Origin: JAVBQJ01 sp031549115
GTDB taxonomy: Bacteria > Verrucomicrobiota > Lentisphaeria > Victivallales > Victivallaceae
Direction of reading: 5' to 3'
Assembly: GCA_031549115.1 (NCBI GenBank)
Contig: JAVBQJ010000014.1
Location: forward strand, 1 to 54,654
DNA length: 54,654 nt
The position numbers and the translations under genes were made by a program. Shown here one piece after another: positions 27,692-36,413 of the stretch (the first letter of the stretch is position 1; every line of letters begins with the position of its first letter). The notes under the pieces are model-generated. The model had not been told where the DNA came from. It saw only the letters and a program-made list of their open reading frames with translations, and made no database searches.

Positions 27692-28744
27692 TCACCAATA
27701 GTACGGCATCTCGGGGGGAATATACCCCGGCGGCATCACCTGCCACTCCACCGGCTGGTCGAACGGTTCGAGCGTGGGGTCGTTGATCGCCCGGATCGCG
27801 ATTTCCGTGGCCTGGGCGGCGCATTTTTCCAGATCGAGCATATAATGCTGGAACGAGCCGAACAGATCCTCGAAGCGCTCTTCCCTCGGATTGGTCCAGA
27901 TGGAAAACGCGTATTCATCCAGCATGATTTCGCCGTCGACATGCAGCTGCTTCAGATTGCACGCGGAACGTATCTGCGGCATCACCGTATGCAGCGCTGG
28001 AACGAGGTACACCCAAAGCCCCTGAATATCCCGGAAGCGCTCCCATTGGGGCGGGCGGTCCGGATCGTTCAGGACAAAATCGGCAATGTTCTCTTCCGGA
28101 ATGCCGGCGCCAATCAGCGTGTCGCGATACGACGCAATCGAGTGTTGTACCTGGGGAAATGTCAACGCATTCCAGAGAATGCCGAAGTTCCGGCATCCCA
28201 GAGCCAGCTGCCGTCCGGCGGCATAACCCGCCAGTTCGGCGCTGTTGCCCCGGAATTTGAAGATGCCGGCCGGAGCATAATCACTGAGGCAGAATATGGG
28301 TTTATGCTTGGGAAACTTCTTCAACACCGCCTCGATGCAGGAGTTTTCATATTGATCGCGTTGAAACGTGGGCAGCCAGATGATGGCGTCGACGCCGCGG
28401 TAAAGCATGTCGCCGAGCGCTTCGGCTTCCTGCTGGGGATCGTTCTTGCACAGGACGGTGGACAGCGAAATGCCGTGCCGCCCGGCACAGTTGGAAGCGC
28501 CGCGCAGAATCGACATGGCGGTGATCGTTCCCGGATTGGCGAGGATGACGCCGATGCTGTTGCTGCGGCGGGTGAGCAGGGTTTTTGCCGCGTAGTTGGG
28601 GACATAACCCAACTCCACGGCTTTCTGCCGGATCCGCTCGTAAGTTTCCGGAGAGGCTTGGGATTTCTCCCGCGGGCGGTTCAAAATCCGTGATACCGCC
28701 GTTGCGGATATCCCGCATTTTGCCGCAAACTCCCGGATGTTCAT
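27692..28744 (-). CDS. LacI-family transcription regulator, tandem paralogue
   Basis: A 350-residue LacI protein: MNIREFAAKCGISATAVSRILN is the DNA-recognition part and NYAAKTLLTRRSNSIGVILAN the hinge. The two tandem copies share much of their length, including the tail (DEPVEWQ in one, DQPVEWQ in the other), consistent with local duplication, and are separated by 104 bases. Upstream, on the other side of a 216-base gap, lies the divergent small membrane protein gene with an 18-bp perfect palindrome that could be this regulator's target. Confidence 0.88.
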   Translation of the reverse strand: MNIREFAAKCGISATAVSRILNRPREKSQASPETYERIRQKAVELGYVPNYAAKTLLTRRSNSIGVILANPGTITAMSILRGASNCAGRHGISLSTVLCKNDPQQEAEALGDMLYRGVDAIIWLPTFQRDQYENSCIEAVLKKFPKHKPIFCLSDYAPAGIFKFRGNSAELAGYAAGRQLALGCRNFGILWNALTFPQVQHSIASYRDTLIGAGIPEENIADFVLNDPDRPPQWERFRDIQGLWVYLVPALHTVMPQIRSACNLKQLHVDGEIMLDEYAFSIWTNPREERFEDLFGSFQHYMLDLEKCAAQATEIAIRAINDPTLEPFDQPVEWQVMPPGYIPPEMPYYW

Positions 28745-28834
28745 TTTCTCTCCCCTCAGACGATTAATATCGGTAATATAGCACCCGGATGATGTTTTTG
28801 GAGCCGGTTTTAAAAAAAGTTTGATTTATTTTTC

Positions 28835-28852
28835 ATGGGTACATGTACCCAT
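28835..28852. promoter_or_regulatory. Perfect 18-bp palindrome, candidate operator
   Basis: ATGGGTACATGTACCCAT is fully symmetric and ends three bases before the -35 box of the small membrane protein promoter. It is also 90 bases upstream of the divergent LacI gene. A dimeric regulator site is likely. Confidence 0.6.
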
Positions 28853-28855
28853 AAT

Positions 28856-28884
28856 TTGACTTTATCCGACAAGCGGGGTAAAAT
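28856..28884 (+). promoter_or_regulatory. Sigma-70-type promoter of the small membrane protein
   Basis: TTGACT (28856-28861), 17 bases, TAAAAT (28879-28884). The leader to the ATG is about 70 bases. Confidence 0.65.
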
Positions 28885-28960
28885 CTGTCTATCCCATATT
28901 TGGGGAGGAAGATACAGGAGTTTAACTTCATATGAAAACATACTGACAAGGAGGTATTTC

Positions 28961-29143
28961 ATGACGTTCGACACATTCAGTACTATTGTTGCGACCTTTA
29001 TATTCGGAATGCTTATCTTCGCCGGAGTTTTCATTTTTCTGCTCTTCAAGCCGACCCCGGTCCTCGCGGCGACCGAGGTTCCTTACGAGCAGCGTACATA
29101 CAAATGCTATTGTCACGCCAATCACGACAACGGGAACCCGTAA
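28961..29143 (+). CDS. Small single-pass membrane protein, function unknown
   Basis: A 60-residue protein. The ATG at 28961 is preceded by AAGGAGG at a seven-base distance, one of the strongest ribosome binding sites in the window, so the longer frame from 28835 is rejected. Residues 8-29 form one hydrophobic helix (STIVATFIFGMLIFAGVFIFLL); the remainder is a polar tail with a Cys/His cluster (YKCYCHANH) near the end. The gene stands alone between its own promoter and terminator. I do not recognise the family. A small envelope peptide, a stress peptide or a toxin-like peptide are all possible. Confidence 0.65.
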   Translation: MTFDTFSTIVATFIFGMLIFAGVFIFLLFKPTPVLAATEVPYEQRTYKCYCHANHDNGNP

Positions 29144-29167
29144 ACACTTCCGGATGTAGAAACAGGT

Positions 29168-29210
29168 GCGACACGGACCGCAAACGCAGCGGTCCGTGTC
29201 GCTTTTTTTT
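29168..29210 (+). terminator. Strong intrinsic terminator of the small membrane protein gene
   Basis: A perfect 14-bp stem (GCGACACGGACCGC with GCGGTCCGTGTCGC), a 7-base loop and eight Ts (29203-29210). It starts 25 bases after the stop codon. Confidence 0.92.
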
Positions 29211-29279
29211 ATGGCACGTGTAACCAACTCTCGCTTCGCGGGCTACGCCTCCAGGGTGGTGTTGACGGGGCGGTAGGCC

Positions 29280-29415
29280 GACAATGGGCGTGGGGCCTGA
29301 AGGGGGAGCCGGGGGAAACGACGAGTTTCCCCCGGAGGGACCGGGCGTGTGTCGCCGGCAGTAGCGGCCGCTTTCGTGATGGTTTGGCCGGTTTGAAGCG
29401 GCGGCAAGCGCTTCC
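29280..29415 (+). repeat. Dispersed repeat B, copy 1
   Basis: The 375-base gap 29144-29518 holds the terminator above, this repeat and the ROK promoter. The repeat recurs in the same orientation at 34979-35115. Its most conserved part is a perfect hairpin, GGGGGAAAC-gacga-GTTTCCCCC (29311-29333), followed by CGGAGGGACCGG and GCCGGCAGTAGCGG. Strand of action is unknown. The two copies flank the ROK / prepilin-like / hydrolase module. Confidence 0.65.
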
Positions 29416-29472
29416 GGAAGAATTTCCAAATGGTCCAGGGCCAAAATTTTTTCATTATTTTTTTAATAAACC

Positions 29473-29500
29473 TTGACTAATTATAAAAATTTGCTATAAT
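29473..29500 (+). promoter_or_regulatory. Sigma-70-type promoter of module D
   Basis: TTGACT (29473-29478), 16 AT-rich bases, TATAAT (29495-29500). It is only about 18 bases from the ROK start codon, so the leader is very short. Confidence 0.7.
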
Positions 29501-29518
29501 ATATAACAAGAGCACATA

Positions 29519-30769
29519 ATGGAAGCACACGGAAAAATGTTGCGAAAAAGTAAAATTGATATCGGGTCGAGTGCACATGATGTTTTGCGGCTATTGTTTG
29601 AGCACGGTCCGCAGCGTCAGGGGGAAATCGCGCAACGTTTGGCCATTACCAAAGCGGCTTGCAACTTGCATTTCCGCAAACTGATGGATGAGAATTTAAT
29701 CGTTCCCGAGAATGAACCGCAGCTGAATGGCCGGGGGCGTCCCTCCCAGTTATGGAAGATCCGCGGAGACGGCAATTACTTCATGGGTATCTTTTTCCAT
29801 GAAATGGAACTGTCCATGACCATCATGGATTTTTATGGCCATATCCGTCAAAGTGCAACTGTTTTCTTCGATGAAGCGCCTGACAATGAAACTTTTCTGG
29901 AAAAATTGTTTGCATTGGTCACTGGAGGTTGTGACTGGATTCGAAAAAATAAAGGAGATTTGCTTCAAAGTTTCCTCTGTGTCGGCGGTGCCATTGCGCC
30001 GGATGGAACCCTGCTTCACCTGCCTGATGCGCCCGCCCTGTCCGCCATCAATCCGGAACAAAGCCTGATTGAAAATCTCGGAATACCGTGTTATTGTGAT
30101 ACGCTCCACTATGCCTATGTGCAAAATGAATCCAGTCACCTGCCCCCATCTGCAACCGCCCTGCTGCTGGATTGGGGAAACGGCCTTGGTGGAGCGGTGG
30201 TCTGCAACCGCCAGATTCTCTCCTGGTCCAAGCTGCCCGCACAGCGAAACCGGGGTTTGTGGAACCTGGGCCACATCCCCGTAGTAAAAGATGGAAATCC
30301 ATGCTATTGCGGTCGGAATGGCTGCCTGGAAACCTATGTGGGAGGTATGGCCCTTGCCCAGCGGCACTCTGCGTTGCGTGTGCCCGATGACCGGAAATTT
30401 TTTCAACTTGCGCTCGCTAAAGATCGGGAAGCGTGCATGTTATTGGAGGAAGCCGCGCAACGGATCGGATCTTCTCTGTATTGGCTTCTGGAGCTTTTCG
30501 GCGTGGACACGATTATTGTTCTCGGCAGTTTCGCCGGATTGTTCGAGCGTTTCGCTGCGGCTTTCCGCCGCGGCCTGGAAGAAATGCGCACTCCCGAAGA
30601 CGCGGCGGTAATTTCATTGCAGGCGAGTCGTGATCCCAGATTGGGACTTGGTCTCGGGGCGGCTTTGATGGCCCGCCAGTTCTTCTTTTATCCCGATGAA
30701 CCGCTCAACAGCAGAGGCGTATATCGACCGCTTGAACCGGCAATTCCGGATTCGCTCTTGACGAAATAA
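29519..30769 (+). CDS. ROK-family transcription regulator, NagC/Mlc-like
   Basis: A 416-residue protein with a winged-helix DNA-binding part (about 15-85, QGEIAQRLAITKAACNLHFRKLMD) and a ROK domain. The ROK zinc site is visible as GHIPV with H252 and CYCGRNGCLE with C262, C264 and C269. Such regulators sense a sugar or sugar phosphate and usually repress. It opens module D and is the only module leader here that is not GntR/LacI-like. The ribosome binding site is weak (AAGAG), in keeping with a near-leaderless transcript. An alternative start is an ATG six codons in. Confidence 0.87.
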   Translation: MEAHGKMLRKSKIDIGSSAHDVLRLLFEHGPQRQGEIAQRLAITKAACNLHFRKLMDENLIVPENEPQLNGRGRPSQLWKIRGDGNYFMGIFFHEMELSMTIMDFYGHIRQSATVFFDEAPDNETFLEKLFALVTGGCDWIRKNKGDLLQSFLCVGGAIAPDGTLLHLPDAPALSAINPEQSLIENLGIPCYCDTLHYAYVQNESSHLPPSATALLLDWGNGLGGAVVCNRQILSWSKLPAQRNRGLWNLGHIPVVKDGNPCYCGRNGCLETYVGGMALAQRHSALRVPDDRKFFQLALAKDREACMLLEEAAQRIGSSLYWLLELFGVDTIIVLGSFAGLFERFAAAFRRGLEEMRTPEDAAVISLQASRDPRLGLGLGAALMARQFFFYPDEPLNSRGVYRPLEPAIPDSLLTK

Positions 30770-30814
30770 AGTATGTCGGAAGACTACAGGAACAACCCAA
30801 CAGGAGGCAACAAA

Positions 30815-31444
30815 ATGAAAAAAGTATTCACATTGATTGAGCTGCTGGTCGTGATCGCCATCATTGCAATTCTCGCCAGTATGCTGCTGCCGGCATTGTC
30901 GAAAGCGCGAGCCGCCGCCCAAAGCATCAAATGCGTAAGCAACCTGAAACAGTGGGGATTGGCATATTCTTTATACGCCAACGATTATAACAGTTATATT
31001 TATACCAATGCCGGCGGTTCCGGCGATTATCCGTGGGTAACGAAGCTCATAGGGGAAGGTTATATGAACTGGGAAATGGCGGATTGTCCGGCCATGACCG
31101 ATCTGGATTGCAGCTACGGGCTGAACTGCATTGCGGCGGAAGCGGGTTACATCCTGGGAGCCGGCATTGGTCCTTATGCCATTGCGCAGAGCAGAATGCA
31201 AAGCAACGCCTATTTGCTTGCGGACAGTCAATTGACGCCGGGAACAAATTGTTCTTATCTCCAAACGGGATATCCGGGAGGGCCATGGGAGGATTGGCGT
31301 CATAATAACAAGGCGAATGCCTTATTCGGCGACATGCATGCGGCAACGCTTTCCGAGCCCATTGGAAAGTTCAAGAAAGGCGGCGAACGGGATTTGCTGC
31401 CGGATTTTGTCGCCGATTCGTCATGGTGCGACTATGTGGAATAA
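30815..31444 (+). CDS. Prepilin-like protein, type II/IV pseudopilin N-terminus
   Basis: The ATG at 30815 has AGGAGG eight bases upstream; an earlier in-frame ATG has no support. The 209-residue product opens MKKVFTLIELL, with Val before the processing-site Phe. Its end has WRHNNKANALFGDMHA, where the usual DGH is changed to GDMH. It is 45 bases after the ROK gene, and its last 11 bases overlap the start of the large hydrolase gene, so the two are translationally coupled. This is the closest pilin-hydrolase coupling in the window. Confidence 0.88.
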   Translation: MKKVFTLIELLVVIAIIAILASMLLPALSKARAAAQSIKCVSNLKQWGLAYSLYANDYNSYIYTNAGGSGDYPWVTKLIGEGYMNWEMADCPAMTDLDCSYGLNCIAAEAGYILGAGIGPYAIAQSRMQSNAYLLADSQLTPGTNCSYLQTGYPGGPWEDWRHNNKANALFGDMHAATLSEPIGKFKKGGERDLLPDFVADSSWCDYVE

Positions 31445-34400
31445 GATTGCTCATGCCGGGTGGGTTATCGCGGCAATTATGGTTTCCCATCTGGTTGCGG
31501 CATCGGCAAATGACTCTTCCATGATAAAAATTCCTTTTATTTCACCACAGCAAAGTTCGCAGCTTTGGGAGAATGCCGAAGCCGGGCGGCATCTCTGGGC
31601 GGAAGCCGCCCGGATCGAAAAATTCAACGATGTCGGAGGTTCGGCCGGAATTCCGGTTGCCACGGTAGTGGAGCTGCTTCATGACGGCGAAACGCTTTGG
31701 GTGCATGGCATATTGCAGGAGCCGGTTCCGATTTTTGCCGGGGAGCGCAATTGGCGGGAAAGTTTTACCGGAGACTCCGCCTTGCGGGTTGCTCTCGGCG
31801 CCGGCGCTTCCGGAACCCAGGGCTCTGCGATCGCCGGATACGATTCGGCTTACTCCTCCCGGCAGAATTTACGCCACTTCTACGAATACACCGTCAATGC
31901 CGCGGGAAGCCTGTCCAGAATGTACAACGAAGGCCCGCTGCGAAACGCGCTTTGTTCGGGAAAAGTCGTGCAGAGCAATACCGGGTGGGAGGCGTGGCTC
32001 GCCATTCCGCTGAAAAGCGCCGGAATTGTCTGGAAGCCGGGAGAGGCTTACTACTGCAACTTCTTTCGTTTCTACCGGGGGGCGCGGTATGGATGGGTTT
32101 TAGCCGGATACGGAGGTTATACCCCGCTTCAATTCGGCATGATGGAACTTCTGCCGCAAGAGCGCAATAAGGAGAAAAGCATCGTACCTCCGTTGCCGCT
32201 TCCCACATCGCCAGCCGTTCCTGCCGCAGCTCCGGAAGTTTCAGCGCCGACTTTGACCTATTATCCGCTTGCCGGCAAAGTTACAGGCCAAATGCCTCCG
32301 GGCGACGACGGCCGTGTCATCGAAATGCGCGTGGGCGATCAACGCGAAAAGCTGGTGTTGTCATCCCGTAACCCGGTCACAATTTCGCTCCCGGTAACGC
32401 ATGTTGCCGGCAACACCTTCTCCGCCGGGCTGTTTGACGGCTCTCACGCTCTGGAGTCCCGGGAATATACCGTCCCGGAAATGCCGGAATGGCTTCATAC
32501 GCAAGCCGGAATGGAATATGTAAGCGGGAAAGTGGCATTCCCGTGGAGCCCGTTGGTATTTGCCGACGGAGTTCTCAGGCTCGCCCATGCCGACTGGCAA
32601 TTTGACGATACCACTCTGGTTCGGCAAATTGCCGTCAAAGACCAATTGCTGCTGCGCGCCCCGATGTATGTGACCGCAACGTTGGCCGACGGCACGGTTG
32701 TGCCGGTGGCAAGTACGGTTGACGGCCGGGAGCTGCAAGCTGCGTTCATGGAGTCAAGCCCCATCGAAGCGCCCGGCAAGATCGAAGTGAAAACGCGCGT
32801 GGAGTTTGACGGATTCAGTATTTTCCGGCTTCGCGCCCGGGAAATGGGAGAAACCGGCTGGCAACAGTTGAGTGTACATATTCCACTCCAATCGGGGGTA
32901 GCCAAATTTCTGAATTTCGGCTCTTCGCAGGAGCTTCTGCAAATCGGCCACGGCGGTTATCAGGGAGATCCCGGCGAGTTTTGGGTAGGAAACGGGAATA
33001 TCGGTTTGGCTTTCAGTTACGACCGCGACTGCTTTCCAAACGGAACTCGCGCGGCCCGGGTGGAAATCAATGTCGAAGAAATCGTAATCCGGCTGGCGGA
33101 TGAGGGTTCGGGAAGTTTTCCGGCAGATTTTGTCTGGCAGTTTTTTCTCCAGCCGACTCCGGTACGGGGAGATATCATCCCTCCGATGAGCAATCAAATG
33201 GCGCTCGGACCGTTTGAAAGGTGGTCCGATTACCAGGGCTACCCGGATCTGAAAAAAATTCCGGATATGAAACAGGTTTCGGATCTTCTGCACCGGAAGA
33301 ATGAGAAGTTCTATATTTACTTTTCGAATCTGTTGGCGGAAAACAGTCCGGGATACCTGGAATATCGCACCGACTTGGAGGCGCTTCCGCAAAGAATGTG
33401 GTATCGTCGCGATTATGACCCCGGCAGGGGTATCAACTGCTATGTCACCTGTCTGCGCAGCGAACGTGCCGATCAGATGCTCGACGGGGTAGAAAAACTG
33501 CTTCAGGAAAGTAAAATCGACGGTGTTTATCTGGATGGCCCCACCGTAGCGTTCGAATGCGAAAATTCCGGCCATAGCTGTTCGGATCGTATTGCCGCGG
33601 TGTGGGACGGAGCCTACCATGAGGGCCGCATTCTCGGACAACGGCGGTTCCTTCAACGTCTGCGGGGAATCTTTGACTCCAGGGGATTCCAATATCCGTT
33701 ATGGGCACATACCGGCGGCGGTTTGAATACTGCCACTTTAGGGTTGGCGGACTTTTACTTTGACGGCGAGCAGCTGCATCGTTTCCGGGACGGATATCTG
33801 GTCGAACCGGAAAAGTTCCGGATCAACTATGCGTGTTCGGCGTTGGGAGTGCGCGGAATTTTCCTGCCGATACTCTACATCAATTCGACATTCACGACCC
33901 GCCAATCATTGCCATGGGCATTGGTTCACGGAACGGAAACCGTGGCTCTGGTAAAAGACTACCACTCCCTGGAACGTTTCTTTTTTCGCTATTTGAGACA
34001 GGAAAATCCCGCAGTATTTTATCCGTATTGGGAAAGTCAACCGCACTGGGAACTCCATGCCGACGAAACTGTCTTCGGCAGCTATCTCAAACTGGATGAC
34101 GAAGGAGTGATTGTCGTCTCCAATCTCTATCAGGACGGCGAGAAAGAAGTTGAAATCGCTCTGGAGAAATTTTTTGACGGAGTCCCGTTCCGGGTTGAAT
34201 GTTTGAATGCCGGCAAAGAATCATTTCGGCAAAACGGCGATCGGATTTCATTCTTGGTCGGCCCCGGAAAGATGAAGATGTTTTATCTGACGACCAATGA
34301 CACACTTCCGGAAGACATTCCAGTGCCGGAACGCCCGGTCGGAAATTCCCGAACAGGAGATGCGATTCCGGAAAACAAGGGCTTTACGGCCGGGGATTGG

Positions 34401-34904
34401 GTAGTTCCGGAAGGCAAGCTGGGCATGGATGGCAACATTGCGATTTCGGACGATCATGCGGGGGAGGCCACAGTCGCTTACCGGCATCGCCTTCCGGCGG
34501 AATTCACGCTTCACATTCGCCTGGAACACTCCGGCGCGATCGAAATCGGACTGGACGAACTGAAGACCGTTTACAAGCCGGATACCGGATGGCTGATTTA
34601 CGGGGTCGACGAATTTGCAAATGAAGATTACAGCGCCACCTCTCATAACGGACATCGCGGCGGACACGTGGCCCTCGATCGTCCCGTCGAACTGGTCGTC
34701 AGCATGCGGGACGGCCACGTGAATATAGCTTACGATGGGGTCCGTCTGCTGCAGAATGCGCTCCCGGCGATCGACAACGCCAGTCATTCCCTGTATTTAT
34801 CCGTCCCCGCCGGCAGCGGCATGTCTCTGGAACTGCAAGACCTGAAAGCTTCCGGCGAAGTGCCGTTCCATCCTTCCGAGCTGCAACATCCGATTTTGCG
34901 GTAA
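31434..34904 (+). CDS. Very large secreted putative glycoside hydrolase with CBM9-like domain
   Basis: A 1156-residue exported protein. The ATG at 31434 overlaps the prepilin-like gene and begins a signal peptide (MWNKIAHAGWVIAAIMVSHLVAASA). An N-terminal CBM9-like region (about 30-255), beta-rich domains and a barrel-like part (about 580-930) follow; the barrel holds SKIDGVYLDGPTV with D696 and D701, a candidate catalytic position. A C-terminal sandwich of about 200 residues ends the protein. It resembles the large DUF6067-like proteins common in this phylum, but I am not certain of the family. Substrate unknown; extracellular action on a polymer is likely. Confidence 0.62.
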   Translation: MWNKIAHAGWVIAAIMVSHLVAASANDSSMIKIPFISPQQSSQLWENAEAGRHLWAEAARIEKFNDVGGSAGIPVATVVELLHDGETLWVHGILQEPVPIFAGERNWRESFTGDSALRVALGAGASGTQGSAIAGYDSAYSSRQNLRHFYEYTVNAAGSLSRMYNEGPLRNALCSGKVVQSNTGWEAWLAIPLKSAGIVWKPGEAYYCNFFRFYRGARYGWVLAGYGGYTPLQFGMMELLPQERNKEKSIVPPLPLPTSPAVPAAAPEVSAPTLTYYPLAGKVTGQMPPGDDGRVIEMRVGDQREKLVLSSRNPVTISLPVTHVAGNTFSAGLFDGSHALESREYTVPEMPEWLHTQAGMEYVSGKVAFPWSPLVFADGVLRLAHADWQFDDTTLVRQIAVKDQLLLRAPMYVTATLADGTVVPVASTVDGRELQAAFMESSPIEAPGKIEVKTRVEFDGFSIFRLRAREMGETGWQQLSVHIPLQSGVAKFLNFGSSQELLQIGHGGYQGDPGEFWVGNGNIGLAFSYDRDCFPNGTRAARVEINVEEIVIRLADEGSGSFPADFVWQFFLQPTPVRGDIIPPMSNQMALGPFERWSDYQGYPDLKKIPDMKQVSDLLHRKNEKFYIYFSNLLAENSPGYLEYRTDLEALPQRMWYRRDYDPGRGINCYVTCLRSERADQMLDGVEKLLQESKIDGVYLDGPTVAFECENSGHSCSDRIAAVWDGAYHEGRILGQRRFLQRLRGIFDSRGFQYPLWAHTGGGLNTATLGLADFYFDGEQLHRFRDGYLVEPEKFRINYACSALGVRGIFLPILYINSTFTTRQSLPWALVHGTETVALVKDYHSLERFFFRYLRQENPAVFYPYWESQPHWELHADETVFGSYLKLDDEGVIVVSNLYQDGEKEVEIALEKFFDGVPFRVECLNAGKESFRQNGDRISFLVGPGKMKMFYLTTNDTLPEDIPVPERPVGNSRTGDAIPENKGFTAGDWVVPEGKLGMDGNIAISDDHAGEATVAYRHRLPAEFTLHIRLEHSGAIEIGLDELKTVYKPDTGWLIYGVDEFANEDYSATSHNGHRGGHVALDRPVELVVSMRDGHVNIAYDGVRLLQNALPAIDNASHSLYLSVPAGSGMSLELQDLKASGEVPFHPSELQHPILR

Positions 34905-34978
34905 TCGGGCGGAGCGGACGTGTGAATCATGTTGAGACACGCAGGCAATCCGTATTGCATACAGGAGGCGGCAGATCC

Positions 34979-35115
34979 GACAACAGGCGTGGGTCCTGAA
35001 GGGGGTAGCTGGGGGAAACGACGAGTTTCCCCCGGAGGGACCGGACGTGTGCTGCCGGCAGTAGCGGCGGCTTTGAGGTGGTCTGGCTGGTTCGACGCGG
35101 CAACAAGCGCTCCCC
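34979..35115 (+). repeat. Dispersed repeat B, copy 2
   Basis: Direct copy of the repeat at 29280-29415, with the same perfect hairpin at 35011-35033 and the same flanks. It lies in the 316-base gap 34905-35220 between the convergent module D hydrolase and the GH130 gene. Confidence 0.65.
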
Positions 35116-35135
35116 CCTGTCCAAAAGGTCGCGGA

Positions 35136-35214
35136 GGATGCCGCCAGGCATCCGGAGCAGAGGTGCAGGGTCCTGTGACCCTGCCGGGGGGGCGTGGGGG
35201 CGAGGAGCCCCCAC
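35136..35214. repeat. Three perfect hairpins in a row
   Basis: Downstream of repeat B copy 2 and absent from copy 1: GGATGCC/GGCATCC (35136-35153), GCAGGGTC/GACCCTGC (35165-35184) and GTGGGGGC/GCCCCCAC (35194-35214), with loops of 4, 4 and 5 bases. The last ends six bases from the GH130 stop. Lacking a T-run, they may still block read-through between convergent operons. Confidence 0.6.
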
Positions 35215-35220
35215 ATTATA

Positions 35221-36390
35221 TCACCCCAGCCGCGTCAAAAGCGTAGCGAAATCAACGGAAGCGAGGCCGACTTTTTTGTCGGCGGCGCCGTAGCCCATCA
35301 ACAGGGTATTGTCGGGGCGCAACAGGCCGGAACAGGTGAAAAGACACGGGATGGTGAACTCTCCTTCTAATTCCCACGGCTGATCGGCATAGAGCAGGCG
35401 CTCGGAGGGGCGGGCGACGATTTTCGGCAGCCCCTCGGGTTGTTCCTCCAGGACCATGAAACTCTGGGTGTAGCCGACTTTGTCGTCCTGTTTGCCGTGA
35501 TAGGGCAGGAGCCAGCGGCCGGGCGACAGCTCCAGCGGCGCCCAGCTGGCGCCGATCCGGTTGGCCTCCCACGGGTATTCGGGGACGGCGAAAACGGCGG
35601 TCACGGCCTTGCCTTCGTAAAAGTCGGTGAGCGTATCGCCGACGGCGAGGAAGATCGACGGGGCGGTCAAATGACGCCCCTCGGGGTACTTCCACGGGTG
35701 CTTGGGCCGATGCACGCACACGATCCGGTCTTTGCCGTCGATTTTCAGGCGGCGCGGGAACAGCACCACATCGCGGTCGTCGCTGGTTTCGGGGTGATGC
35801 AGCGGCGCCACCACGGTGAACGCGTGATCGTAATCGCGCGCCGCCAGCTTGGCCGGATCGACCTTGTACAGCATCGAAACCGTACTGTTTTCGAGTACCG
35901 CCGGACCCACTTCCGGATCGCCGGCGACCCAGTCGGGCATGCACTGGACCGGATCGTCGTGTTCCCAGTACGGCCCCGGCGGAAAGGCGCGGCAGGCGAG
36001 CACGAGATAGAGTTCGCTTTCAAAGTAAAACAACCGGGGGTCTTCGAGGCAGCCGTTGGCGTAATCGAACACGCGTCCGCCGCGCATCGACGCCGCCAGA
36101 AAGGCGTCGCGGCCGTAATCCAGCCGCGGCCGGATCGCGGGGCGCGACAAGTCAAATTCCCAGTTCGCGCCGCCGTCGCGGCTGACGCCGTAACCGATGA
36201 AAATCGGATACGGCGCGGGCTTCCCCGGGATCCGCGCTTCCGCCCACGGGCCGGTGGCGCGGAACAGCATGTGAATGGTATCGGGTGCTGTCGGATCGGC
36301 GATCATCGCCGGGTTCAGCACCATTTTTTCCGCCCACGGCGAACCCGGCTGCGGTTCCAGAATCATGCGTTTGACAACATCCAGCATCAT
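35221..36390 (-). CDS. GH130-type glycoside phosphorylase or hydrolase
   Basis: A 389-residue five-bladed beta-propeller protein. The GH130 landmarks are NPAMI near the start, GCLEDPRL with E116-D117 (the aspartate is the family proton donor) and LMGYGAADKKVGLA near the end. GH130 enzymes act on beta-mannosides, mostly by phosphorolysis, including Man-beta-1,4-GlcNAc of N-glycans. No signal peptide, so cytoplasmic. It is the last gene of operon E, 23 bases after its neighbour. Two adjacent ATGs are possible; the second (36387) has better spacing from GGAG. A pairing with GH38 in the same operon supports a mannose-containing substrate. Confidence 0.82.
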   Translation of the reverse strand: MMLDVVKRMILEPQPGSPWAEKMVLNPAMIADPTAPDTIHMLFRATGPWAEARIPGKPAPYPIFIGYGVSRDGGANWEFDLSRPAIRPRLDYGRDAFLAASMRGGRVFDYANGCLEDPRLFYFESELYLVLACRAFPPGPYWEHDDPVQCMPDWVAGDPEVGPAVLENSTVSMLYKVDPAKLAARDYDHAFTVVAPLHHPETSDDRDVVLFPRRLKIDGKDRIVCVHRPKHPWKYPEGRHLTAPSIFLAVGDTLTDFYEGKAVTAVFAVPEYPWEANRIGASWAPLELSPGRWLLPYHGKQDDKVGYTQSFMVLEEQPEGLPKIVARPSERLLYADQPWELEGEFTIPCLFTCSGLLRPDNTLLMGYGAADKKVGLASVDFATLLTRLG

Positions 36391-36413
36391 TCACTCCAAT
36401 ATAAATGGCATTT

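Noticed and set aside
29046..29444. Open frame in repeat B sharing GPSGGNSSFPPA with a frame at 34797-35216
   Set aside because: The shared peptide comes from the conserved hairpin DNA; the surrounding frames differ and have no ribosome binding site.
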